A program made the translations under genes and the position numbers. This document shows positions 6,280-12,344 of a DNA stretch of 12,344 nt, in pieces. The notes beneath the pieces are model-generated. The model ran no database searches. It was not told the DNA's origin and was given only the letters and a program-made list of their open reading frames with translations. Each line of letters opens with the position of its first letter. Position 1 is the stretch's first letter. Origin of the DNA: Sulfurovum sp. (GTDB lineage Bacteria; Campylobacterota; Campylobacteria; Campylobacterales; Sulfurovaceae). Where the stretch lies: the NCBI GenBank assembly GCA_003978395.1, contig QNZV01000017.1, positions 1-12,344 of the forward strand, read 5' to 3'.

Positions 6280-6425
6280 AAAATCATTCTCTTATTTAAA
6301 TTCTTAAAAACTATGCTAATTGGTGCCTAAAAGAGGGAAACCCAATCTATACCTTCTCAATTAGGTCACAAATTAAACAGTTAATTTTAGCTATACTTAC
6401 AAAAAAATTACAGGAGTTACTAAAA
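6280..6425. other. Intergenic stretch with mutually exclusive pairings
   Basis: Together with 6193-6279 this is the gap between the divergent basic-protein gene and the DUF2892-like/purM genes. CTAATTG (6316-6322) can pair perfectly with CAATTAG (6358-6364). The overlapping ATTGG (6319-6323) can instead pair with CCAAT (6342-6346), around a GGGAAACCC element (6335-6343). Such alternatives can be attenuators or riboswitch-like, but no known riboswitch class is matched. The + strand frame read by the downstream small gene is open from 6300 but has no start codon in this part. AGGAG occurs at 6412-6416. Confidence 0.35.
6412..6416 (+). promoter_or_regulatory. Strong Shine-Dalgarno without a canonical start codon
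   Basis: AGGAG is unusually strong for this AT-rich sequence. The following bases, TTACTAAAAATTATTTTAGC, contain no ATG, GTG or TTG in any frame. Only ATT at 6426, 9 nt downstream, is in the frame of the small membrane protein at the right distance. Confidence 0.5.
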
Positions 6426-6617
6426 ATTATTTTAGCTTCACTGTTGGGTATTGTTTTGATGTTGACAGGAATGGGTTCATTAAAACTTGCTTTTATGTTG
6501 CAAGTAAGTGTTATGATAATATTGGTAGTTAGTGGACTAACTGGTTCTTGCTACCTTAGTAAAGTACTAAACTCAGCATTTCCACTCTGTAATGATATAA
6601 ATAAGGACAAAAAATAA
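6426..6617 (+). CDS. Small DUF2892-like (YgaP-type) inner-membrane protein
   Basis: 63 aa if translation starts at ATT 6426, served by AGGAG at 6412-6416. Other in-frame options are TTG 6444, TTG 6456 and ATG 6459 (52 aa), none with a Shine-Dalgarno, and the later ones lose most of the first membrane helix. The product has two hydrophobic helices (about 2-16 and 23-42), then SGLTGSCYLSKVLNSAFPLC. This resembles the DUF2892 pattern, two helices followed by a TG-x-x-G-x-C turn, as in the membrane part of the rhodanese YgaP. The stop TAA overlaps the purM ATG (TAATG), so the two are likely co-transcribed and coupled. It may be intact with a rare AUU start, or a gene that lost its start codon. 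The reading frame past that point is uninterrupted. Functions of stand-alone DUF2892 proteins are unknown. Confidence 0.5.
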   Translation: MILASLLGIVLMLTGMGSLKLAFMLQVSVMIILVVSGLTGSCYLSKVLNSAFPLCNDINKDKK

Positions 6618-7612
6618 TGGAAAAAGTCTCATACAAAGACGCAGGTGTAGATATTGATGCAGGAAATAATTTCGTAGAAGCGATTAAAGCCGATGTGAAA
6701 TCAACTTTTGATTCAAATGTAATTGGAGGTATTGGTTCATTTGCAGGTGCTTATGCACTCCCTACAGGATATAAAGAACCTGTAATTTTATCGGCAACAG
6801 ATGGAGTTGGAACAAAACTAAAACTTGCTATTGATAGCAATAAGTTCGATACTGTAGGAATTGATTTGGTTGCAATGTGTGTCAATGACCTTATCTGTAA
6901 CTTTGGAACACCAATGTTCTTTTTGGATTACTATGCAACGGGTCATCTTATTCCACAAAATGCAAAAGATGTTGTAGCAGGAATTGCAGAGGGTTGTAGA
7001 CGAAGCGAATGTTCACTTGTAGGTGGAGAGACTGCTGAAATGCCAGGAATGTACTCAGATACAGATTTTGACCTTGCAGGGTTTGCTGTAGGTATTGCAG
7101 AGCGTTCCCAAATGGATACCCTTGCAAATGTAAAAGAGGGACAAGTTATTTTAGCCCTTCCAAGTTCAGGTGTTCACTCAAACGGTTATTCACTCGTTAG
7201 AAAACTCTTCTTTGATAAATTGGGAATGAGTTTGGATTCTGAATTTAATGGAAAACCATTGATTGAAACGCTTTTAGAACCAACTAGAATTTATGTCAAA
7301 GAGTTCAAAGCAAATAGAGACAAAATTAAAGCTTTAGCACACATTACAGGTGGTGGAATTGTAGAGAACTTACCAAGAGTACTACCAGAAGGCATGAGAG
7401 CTAAAATTTTGAAAGAGTCTTTAAAAATACTCCCTATTTTTGAGTTTATGAGTCAATATGTAGAAGAAGAAGAGATGTTTAGAACCTTTAATATGGGTGT
7501 AGGAATGGTACTTGTTGTTGATAGTAATGATGTAGAAGCTGTTTGTGCCAATAGTGATGCTTATGTTATTGGAACAATGATTAAAGGAGAGAAGGGTGTA
7601 GATTTAGTTTAG
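6617..7612 (+). CDS. purM: Phosphoribosylformylglycinamidine cyclo-ligase (AIR synthetase)
   Basis: Fifth step of purine synthesis: ATP-dependent ring closure of FGAM to aminoimidazole ribotide, in the cytoplasm. 331 aa, near the family norm of about 345. ATG 6617, with AAGGA at 6603-6607. Family motifs occur in order: SYKDAGVD (5-12), SATDGVGTKLKL (59-70, nucleotide binding), DLVAMCVNDL (83-92), FFLDYYATG (101-109), LVGGETAEMPGMY (134-146), DLAGFAVGI (152-160), PSSGVHSNGYSL (182-193) and HITGGGIVENLPR (242-254). The start overlaps the stop of the small DUF2892-like gene by one base. No other pur gene is nearby. An 89-bp gap without a clear terminator separates it from the LysR gene. Confidence 0.97.
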   Translation: MEKVSYKDAGVDIDAGNNFVEAIKADVKSTFDSNVIGGIGSFAGAYALPTGYKEPVILSATDGVGTKLKLAIDSNKFDTVGIDLVAMCVNDLICNFGTPMFFLDYYATGHLIPQNAKDVVAGIAEGCRRSECSLVGGETAEMPGMYSDTDFDLAGFAVGIAERSQMDTLANVKEGQVILALPSSGVHSNGYSLVRKLFFDKLGMSLDSEFNGKPLIETLLEPTRIYVKEFKANRDKIKALAHITGGGIVENLPRVLPEGMRAKILKESLKILPIFEFMSQYVEEEEMFRTFNMGVGMVLVVDSNDVEAVCANSDAYVIGTMIKGEKGVDLV

Positions 7613-7686
7613 TCAATAACTATTCTCTACTAACTCAAAAGATATTCAATTTTTTTGATGATTAAACAAAAAATAAACTATTTTTC

Positions 7687-7702
7687 TGATATAATATCTT
7701 TA
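7687..7702 (+). promoter_or_regulatory. Extended -10 promoter of the LysR gene, predicted leaderless
   Basis: TGATATAAT (7687-7695) is a perfect extended -10 (TGn-TATAAT). After a 6-nt discriminator (ATCTTT) comes A7702, the first base of the ATG, which is the expected transcript start. No Shine-Dalgarno exists between the box and the ATG. T-rich sequence (7679-7685) precedes it and no -35 is seen, as usual in this phylum. Confidence 0.6.
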
Positions 7703-8625
7703 TGAAAGATAAAAAAGATAAATTAACGCTCCGTCAAATGGAGATATTTTTAAATGTTGTTAAAGAGGGACACCTTACCAATGTGGCAAAAGGCATGGGT
7801 CTTAGTCAATCTGCAATTTCTATGGCGATTAAAGAACTAGAAAAAATTTTAGGTAATCCACTCTTTGACAGAATTAACAAGAAACTTATTTTAAATGAGA
7901 TGGGGCGTTCTTTTGAAAAAGAGATTGCTCCTATTATCAAAAAAATCAATGATATTGAATATGAATTTAAAAATACTGTAAATAAAGGTATGGTACGAGT
8001 AGGTGCGAGTACTACCGTTGTAGATTATATGATGCCTCCTATTATATGCTCTTATATGAATAACTATCCCGATGTAAAAGTTGGTCTAAAAGAGGGAAAT
8101 ACCAAAAATATTGTTGAACTTATCAAAGAGGGTAAACTTGATGTTGGTTTTATTGAAGGAATGGTTAATGATTCTGACATTATCAAAGAAATCGTTGGTG
8201 TTGATGAGTTGGTTGTTGTAACCACCGATTCAGAATTAACCAAAGAGTGTTTTATTGATTCTCTACAATCTAAAAAATGGGTACTACGAGAAGAGGGTTC
8301 TGGAACACGTGAAGTCTTTTTGGACTATGTGAAAGATAAAGTAGACCATATTAATATTTTCTTAGAATTAGGACATACCGAATCTATTAAATCTCTGCTG
8401 ATGAACCATCAATGTTTAACCTGTATTTCAAAAATTGCCGTTAGAAAAGAGATAGAAGAGAATAAGCTTATACAAATTCCTTTAAAGAATTTTGAGTGTA
8501 AACGTCACTTTTTCATGATTTATCATAAAGATAAATATAGAAGTGAACTCTTTAACAAATTTATCTATTTTACAAAAAGTATGATGATTCAGATGTTAGA
8601 AAATAAATCTTTTGCTAACTCATAA
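7702..8625 (+). CDS. LysR-family transcriptional regulator
   Basis: 307 aa. N-terminal winged helix-turn-helix at about 8-66 (LTLRQMEIFLNVVKEGHLTNVAKGMG split by the turn, then LSQSAISMAIKELEKILG), a linker helix (68-94), and a LysR substrate-binding domain (95-300) beginning MVRVGASTTVVDYMMPP. The segment REEGSGTR (196-203) lines the effector pocket in the CysB/CbbR/YeiE-like branch. I would group it there, with the ligand unknown. The start fits the predicted leaderless promoter; the next in-frame ATG (7738) would cut into the first helix. It stands alone between purM and convergent mobA. Its last 37 bp overlap the end of mobA, so the two transcripts are antisense at their tails. LysR regulators usually act on a divergent neighbour, but none exists here, so the target is unclear. 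Confidence 0.93.
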   Translation: MKDKKDKLTLRQMEIFLNVVKEGHLTNVAKGMGLSQSAISMAIKELEKILGNPLFDRINKKLILNEMGRSFEKEIAPIIKKINDIEYEFKNTVNKGMVRVGASTTVVDYMMPPIICSYMNNYPDVKVGLKEGNTKNIVELIKEGKLDVGFIEGMVNDSDIIKEIVGVDELVVVTTDSELTKECFIDSLQSKKWVLREEGSGTREVFLDYVKDKVDHINIFLELGHTESIKSLLMNHQCLTCISKIAVRKEIEENKLIQIPLKNFECKRHFFMIYHKDKYRSELFNKFIYFTKSMMIQMLENKSFANS

Positions 8626-9164
8626 TCAGAGGGATAGTTTAAATTCATAAATGATTTTTTACTTTTAAAATAGACCTTTTGGGTATTCACTTGCTCTAAA
8701 AGTATCTGTAATTTATGACTATTTTTACCTATCATATCTTTAGCTATATCAAGCATACTCCGTCTATATATAGCACACAGAGGCTCTACTCCATTGGGAG
8801 AGTGAGCCACAACAATATCACTACTCTCTTCTGCTTCATCTGATAATTTTTTGAATATCTCTATCTCCACAAAAGGAGAGTCAACACTCAATATAAAAAC
8901 TTCATCAACCTCTTTTAAAGTATCAAAAATTGAAATAAGTGCAACCAAAGGAGAGGAGTCACTATAGCAATCTTCTATTAACTCCATAGGAAAATCAAAC
9001 TTATTATTTTTTGCAGAGATATAGACTTTTTTAAAAAATGGTTGAAATCTTCTATATTGATACTCAGCCAAAGAGTTATATCCTTCAAATGGAAGAAGTG
9101 CTTTATCTCTTTTCATACGAGAGCTTTTACCCCCTGCAATAATAATTAATGGTAAGTTATTCAT
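8589..9164 (-). CDS. mobA: Molybdenum cofactor guanylyltransferase
   Basis: Transfers GMP from GTP to molybdopterin to make the guanine-dinucleotide cofactor of DMSO-reductase-family enzymes (formate dehydrogenase, nitrate reductase, polysulfide reductase). 191 aa from ATG 9164, with AGGA 6 nt upstream; a TTG two codons earlier (9170) is less likely. The N-terminal nucleotidyltransferase signature is AGGKSSRMKRDKALLPF (10-26). The family usually has RMG at the place that is RMK here (Lys18). The Mg-binding DSPF lies at 95-98, EPLCAIYRRS at 127-136 and FMNLNYPSDY at 172-181. The Shine-Dalgarno overlaps the dacB stop (TAGGA) and the genes are 8 bp apart, so they are one operon. The 3' end overlaps the LysR gene by 37 bp. 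Confidence 0.93.
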   Translation of the reverse strand: MNNLPLIIIAGGKSSRMKRDKALLPFEGYNSLAEYQYRRFQPFFKKVYISAKNNKFDFPMELIEDCYSDSSPLVALISIFDTLKEVDEVFILSVDSPFVEIEIFKKLSDEAEESSDIVVAHSPNGVEPLCAIYRRSMLDIAKDMIGKNSHKLQILLEQVNTQKVYFKSKKSFMNLNYPSDYELAKDLFSNI

Positions 9165-9172
9165 ATCCAATC

Positions 9173-10570
9173 CTATTGAGTATCAGCAACCCACTCTATA
9201 ACTTTATTTGCTAGTTTTCGTCCATATTTTCGAGAGTATCTATCATTGACCAATACAACCACAACATAACGTTCTCCTGAAGCCCCTTCTACATAACCTG
9301 CAATATTAGCTACACCTCTAATCGTACCTGTTTTCATCCATGCTCGACCAAATACTGAAGAGTATTGAAAACGTCGTCTAATTGTACCATCAATACCTGC
9401 TATAGAGAGTGTTTGCATCCATCTATCTCCATAGTTTTTATAGCCGTCAAGAAGTAGATTTCCCAAAGATTGAGCTGTAATCTTTGCAATTCTTGAAAGA
9501 CCCGAACCATTTTCAATAAAGGTTTTCCCTCTTTCCAAAATATGATGTCTATTTAATATTCTCTCTACACCATTACGCCCTTTTTGTAATGTTCCAGGTT
9601 TTCCATATTGTGTTACACCCATCGTCAACATAATTTGTCGTGCAAAAAGATTGTTACTCTTTTTAGCTGTTACAGAGATAATCTCTTCTAACGATTTAGA
9701 GAAGTGAGAAAAAAGGTATTTGGCTGTCCGAGGAGTTCGTCGTAATTTCATTTTTCCTGTATACTTAATACCACTCTTTTTAAGTTTATTTTTTAATGTA
9801 TAGTAAAACGATAAGTGTGGTTTTGTTACTACCTTACAAATTTTTCTATCAGAACAATTTTTAGAAAGTTTTCCTGAAAAAATCATTGTTCTATTTTTAA
9901 TACTAACTCTTGGCCAAGAACGACTACCACGACAGGAGCCATTAACTGCTTTCATTTTATTGATTACTCGGTAACTTAAATCAGGAATATCTTTGTTAAT
10001 ATAAATTTTTCGTCCATGAGGGGAGACACAGACCGTACTTTTTCGTTGGTTAAACATCAAAGCATCAGGCATAGCATTATAAGGACTGTACCGATTTTTA
10101 TCAAAACCCGAGTTGTTTCGACTACTTATTCTAAAGATACTTTTATCTAAAATAATATTTCCTGTAATCTTTTTGATACCACGATTTCTTATCTCTGAAA
10201 CAATTGAATCAACATCTCTTGTTTTTAATGTTGGGTCACCTCCTGCTTTGATGACTAAATCTCCACGAAGAACCCCTCTTCTAATGGTTCCTGTGTAATA
10301 AAATTTCGTCTCCCAACGATAATCATACCCCAACTCCATTAATGCAGAATAGATGGTTAAAAGTTTAATGACAGAAGCAGGAGAACGTTTTTTATGTGCA
10401 TTCCAAGAGGCCAAAGGTATGGGGCTGGAAGTTGATTGAATAAAAATACTGTAGTTATTTTTATTTAAAGGAATAGTATCTATTTCTTCTTGTAAATCAT
10501 AAGGAAGAGTTCCTGAAAAAAGCTGAATCGTAAAGAGTAGTGTTAAGAGAAAAAATTTAATTTTATTCAC
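9173..10570 (-). CDS. dacB: D-alanyl-D-alanine carboxypeptidase/endopeptidase (PBP4, S13)
   Basis: Periplasmic penicillin-binding protein that trims stem-peptide D-Ala and cuts cross-links in peptidoglycan. 465 aa, usual for class C low-mass PBPs. GTG start at 10570, with AAGG 6 nt upstream. Signal peptide at about 1-19 (MNKIKFFLLTLLFTIQLFSG). The three penicillin-binding motifs are intact: SVIK (Ser66-Lys69) in SPASVIK, SNN (305-307) and KTG (413-415) in WMKTGTIRGVANIAGY. The GDPTL block (111-115) and the large insert domain typical of PBP4 lie between the first two motifs. The protein is notably basic, with many KR pairs. It is the first gene of a two-gene unit with mobA. An inverted repeat precedes it. 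Confidence 0.96.
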   Translation of the reverse strand: MNKIKFFLLTLLFTIQLFSGTLPYDLQEEIDTIPLNKNNYSIFIQSTSSPIPLASWNAHKKRSPASVIKLLTIYSALMELGYDYRWETKFYYTGTIRRGVLRGDLVIKAGGDPTLKTRDVDSIVSEIRNRGIKKITGNIILDKSIFRISSRNNSGFDKNRYSPYNAMPDALMFNQRKSTVCVSPHGRKIYINKDIPDLSYRVINKMKAVNGSCRGSRSWPRVSIKNRTMIFSGKLSKNCSDRKICKVVTKPHLSFYYTLKNKLKKSGIKYTGKMKLRRTPRTAKYLFSHFSKSLEEIISVTAKKSNNLFARQIMLTMGVTQYGKPGTLQKGRNGVERILNRHHILERGKTFIENGSGLSRIAKITAQSLGNLLLDGYKNYGDRWMQTLSIAGIDGTIRRRFQYSSVFGRAWMKTGTIRGVANIAGYVEGASGERYVVVVLVNDRYSRKYGRKLANKVIEWVADTQ

Positions 10571-10588
10571 TGGTGACCTTTGAAAAGT

Positions 10589-10615
10589 AATATACTTGAG
10601 CTATCAAGGTATATT
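10589..10615. repeat. Inverted repeat between two minus-strand genes
   Basis: AATATACTTGA (10589-10599) and TCAAGGTATATT (10604-10615) form an 11-bp stem with one bulged G (10608) and a GCTA loop. It lies between the stop of the 113-aa gene (10661) and the dacB start (10570). On the minus strand ACTTTTCA follows, a poor T tract. It may end the upstream transcript, or be an operator or leader hairpin for dacB. A possible TATATT -10 lies in its dacB-proximal arm. Confidence 0.5.
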
Positions 10616-10660
10616 AATCAAAAATTACTTTAAAAAGCTATAAAATAGGGAATACTCTAC

Positions 10661-11002
10661 TTAACATACCATCCAGTTCTCCATTGTAAACACATCTTGA
10701 GTGCAAGGCATCCCTTTCCATCCACTAGCATCAAGATACATCATCTTACCTCCAAAATATCCTACCACATACATCTCCTTATAAATAGGGTACATCCCAC
10801 CTGAAAACATGGCAAAAATATCCTCATAAGAGGTTGGATGTTCATAATGTTCAAAGTCCAAAGAGTGCAAAACAATAATTGCATAATGCAACATCTCATT
10901 TTTCATCATTTTAGAACTTAAAGCGTAATAAGAAGGATATGTAACCGATGGGTCTTCTAATAACTCTGAAATATAGAGCCGTTCTTTTTTATTTTTGTAC
11001 AT
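10661..11002 (-). CDS. Unrecognised small methionine-rich protein
   Basis: 113 aa, not recognised. ATG at 11002; no Shine-Dalgarno, but TATAAT ends 5 nt before the ATG (11013-11008). The sequence looks like a folded soluble domain with no signal peptide or membrane helix: a polar N-terminus (MYKNKKERLYISELLED), a helix-like middle (YYALSSKMMKNEMLHYAIIVLHSLD, about 25-49, split by polar residues), SYEDIFAMFSGGMYP (58-72) and a C-terminal part rich in Met, Gly and Tyr ending MENWMVC. Twelve methionines in 113 residues is high. Cys100 and Cys113 (last residue) are the only cysteines. Codon use matches its neighbours and the frame is clean, so I take it as a real gene. It is followed by dacB on the same strand after 90 bp. 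Confidence 0.68.
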   Translation of the reverse strand: MYKNKKERLYISELLEDPSVTYPSYYALSSKMMKNEMLHYAIIVLHSLDFEHYEHPTSYEDIFAMFSGGMYPIYKEMYVVGYFGGKMMYLDASGWKGMPCTQDVFTMENWMVC

Positions 11003-11007
11003 AAAGT

Positions 11008-11013
11008 ATTATA
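11008..11013 (-). promoter_or_regulatory. -10 box nearly touching the start codon
   Basis: TATAAT on the minus strand (11013-11008), then ACTTT, then ATG (11002). With a transcript start at the A of ATG this would also be a leaderless mRNA, with a slightly short 5-nt discriminator. The layout closely resembles the LysR start (TATAATATCTTTATG). Confidence 0.45.
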
Positions 11014-11068
11014 GTTTAATTATGCTGATTATACAAACGAACGATACGTTATTTGAGACATTAAATAA

Positions 11069-11204
11069 GGGGCAGACACAGAGGTCGCCCCTACAGCTGT
11101 TTGGGTTAAACAACATTTATCTATCTCAATATTAAATTAAAAAAATCATCACAAAATCAAATTTTTTCAACCTATGCAACTGTAGGGGCGACCTCCGTGT
11201 CTGC
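11069..11204. repeat. Inverted pair of GC-rich REP-like palindromes (BIME/MITE-like)
   Basis: Two 25-bp arms, 11072-11096 and 11180-11204, are inverted copies with one mismatch, separated by an 83-bp AT-rich spacer. Each arm carries GTAG directly before a small imperfect palindrome: 11182-11185 on +, and 11094-11091 on - for the other. The palindromes are GGGCGAC...GTCtGC (right) and GGGGCaGAC...GTCGCCCC (left, 11069-11091), each with a one-base bulge. GTAG beside a bulged GC hairpin is the hallmark of REP elements mobilised by TnpA-REP (RAYT) enzymes. Weaker similarity continues inside the arms to about 11110 and 11162. TTAAAT occurs as a direct repeat just outside (11061-11066, 11205-11210). 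No transposase is present in the window. Confidence 0.75.
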
Positions 11205-11269
11205 TTAAATTTTGAAGACTACTTAAAACTTTAACGAAAAAACAAATCTTGATTGGCTACACTGTTAAG

Positions 11270-12337
11270 ATGAAAAATGAAATTAATATTATTATAATAA
11301 CACCTGAACTTAGTAAAGAGGGAGGTGGTGGAATTGCTATTTATACGCAAATATTGGCAAAAGAATTGAGTTTAGATTTTGAAGTCGAAAGAGTTGTTAC
11401 ATTAAAAGAACGTGCTGTTGTGAATAGAGTGAGGGTATTATTTCTTTCAATCGTGAAAGTTTTTTATCTTTTAAATAGAAAAAAGAGAAAAATAGCTCAT
11501 ATTCATACAGCCCATGATTCTAGCTTTTTTAGAAAATCTATTTTTGTTAGGTTGTGTAAAATTTTCAAAACTCCTGTTATTTTACATCTTCACTCTCCCT
11601 CTTTTGCTCTATCTTTTAAAAAGAAATCAGAGAAACAACAAGAGAATATTCGTAAGGTTTTTAAACTTGCTGATAAGGTTATTGTTCTCTCCAAAAGAGA
11701 GAAAGAGTGGTATCTTGATAACATTGAGAAACGACCACCTCTTGTGGTTTATAATGGAATGAATGATTTAATAAGTTCTAGTGATAAAGTATCAGAACGG
11801 AGAAACACTGTATTATTTTTGGGTCAACTGGGTCATAGAAAAGGTACATATGATTTGATTAAAGCGTTTAAAAAAGTTTTAGAGAATTATTCTGATGCTA
11901 AATTAACCCTTGCAGGAGATGGAGAAGTAGATGAGTGTCAAAAACTAGTCAAATCCTTACAGATGGATAACTCTGTTGAGTTTTTAGGTTGGATAGGTTT
12001 GGAAAAAAAGAGAGAACTGCTTAATAGTAGTAAAATATTTGTTTTACCTTCACATCAGGAAGCTTTTCCTTTAACAATTTTAGAAGCAATGAGTACACGA
12101 CTACCTATTATCTCTACTTTTGTAGGAGGTATTCCCGAAGCAATTGAGAATAATATTTCTGGACTTTTGATTAATGCAGGAGATATTGAAGCATTAAGCA
12201 GGAATATACTAAAATTGTTAAATAATACTCTTTTATGTGATAAAATTGGAGAGTTTGCAAGAGAACGTTATCTGACTCATTTCAAACTAACCCAAACAAC
12301 AGAAAATATAAAAAAAATTTATACAGAACTACTTTAA
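11270..12337 (+). CDS. GT-B family 4 glycosyltransferase (group 1)
   Basis: Predicted retaining glycosyltransferase moving a sugar from a nucleotide donor to a lipid-linked or surface glycan at the inner membrane face. 355 aa from ATG 11270; a TTG at 11249 would add 7 residues. Neither has a Shine-Dalgarno. The N-terminal Rossmann half has the acceptor-side Gly-rich loop EGGGGIAIYT (about 17-26), HIHTAHDSSF (77-86) and HLHSPSF (106-112). The C-terminal donor half has VLFLGQLGHRKGTYDLIKAF (181-200), AGDGE (215-219) and the family E-x7-E at Glu264-Glu272 (EAFPLTILE), then GGIPEAI (286-292). Hydrophobic/basic VRVLFLSIVKVFYLL (54-68) may touch the membrane. It is the last gene of the window and points away from the REP-like repeat, perhaps opening a polysaccharide cluster. 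Donor and acceptor cannot be read. Confidence 0.9.
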   Translation: MKNEINIIIITPELSKEGGGGIAIYTQILAKELSLDFEVERVVTLKERAVVNRVRVLFLSIVKVFYLLNRKKRKIAHIHTAHDSSFFRKSIFVRLCKIFKTPVILHLHSPSFALSFKKKSEKQQENIRKVFKLADKVIVLSKREKEWYLDNIEKRPPLVVYNGMNDLISSSDKVSERRNTVLFLGQLGHRKGTYDLIKAFKKVLENYSDAKLTLAGDGEVDECQKLVKSLQMDNSVEFLGWIGLEKKRELLNSSKIFVLPSHQEAFPLTILEAMSTRLPIISTFVGGIPEAIENNISGLLINAGDIEALSRNILKLLNNTLLCDKIGEFARERYLTHFKLTQTTENIKKIYTELL

Positions 12338-12344
12338 AAGTAAA

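Noticed and set aside
6319..6346. Cobalamin-riboswitch-like words (GGTGCC, AGAGGGAAACC) before the DUF2892-like gene
   Set aside because: The B12-box and the other conserved core segments are missing, and the downstream genes do not fit.
10113..10298. Plus-strand 61-codon open frame inside dacB
   Set aside because: Antisense to a well-supported gene with all three PBP motifs, and without a start signal.
11036..11055. AACG-ata-CGTT near the REP-like element as an attachment site or terminator
   Set aside because: A 4-bp stem, with no integrase, tRNA or duplicate copy nearby.

Overview
The window is strongly AT-rich. Its gene content and protein styles point to Campylobacterota (formerly Epsilonproteobacteria), most likely a free-living Sulfurimonas/Sulfurovum-type organism: a malic enzyme without the phosphotransacetylase tail, a YgaP-type DUF2892 membrane protein, an exported thioredoxin with rhodanese-like partners, and -10 boxes without a recognisable -35. 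This placement is inferred from style, not from a search.

Layout, left to right. A 5S rRNA gene (end of an rRNA operon) is followed on the + strand by an exported helix-hairpin-helix protein with a long lysine tail, a membrane-anchored rhodanese-like protein that lacks the catalytic cysteine, malic enzyme (maeB) and pgeF. pgeF converges with a one-TM protein of unknown function. A divergent region with a long A/T-only hairpin then leads to a tight pair: an exported TlpA-like thioredoxin and a second cysteine-less rhodanese carrying a CPPFC motif. This pair converges, with directly abutting stop codons, on an unknown exported protein containing an 18-bp minisatellite that encodes Lys/Arg repeats.

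Next comes a gap with possible RNA structure, then a small DUF2892-like membrane protein gene with a good Shine-Dalgarno but no ATG/GTG/TTG in place. Its stop overlaps the purM start (TAATG). A LysR-family regulator follows, apparently on a leaderless mRNA. Its 3' end overlaps that of mobA, which is the second gene of a minus-strand dacB-mobA pair. Upstream of dacB lies an unrecognised 113-aa protein, also with a -10 box almost touching its ATG. A GC-rich inverted pair of REP-like palindromes (BIME/MITE-like) sits between it and a GT-B glycosyltransferase, possibly the start of a surface-polysaccharide region.

Most genes are housekeeping: purine synthesis, C4/C3 carbon interconversion, cell-wall maturation and Mo-cofactor synthesis. 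The less ordinary material is the thioredoxin/rhodanese pair with displaced cysteines, the REP-like doublet, the repeat-bearing basic protein, the apparently leaderless starts and the unusual start of the DUF2892-like gene. I found no CRISPR array, transposase, tRNA or prophage gene.
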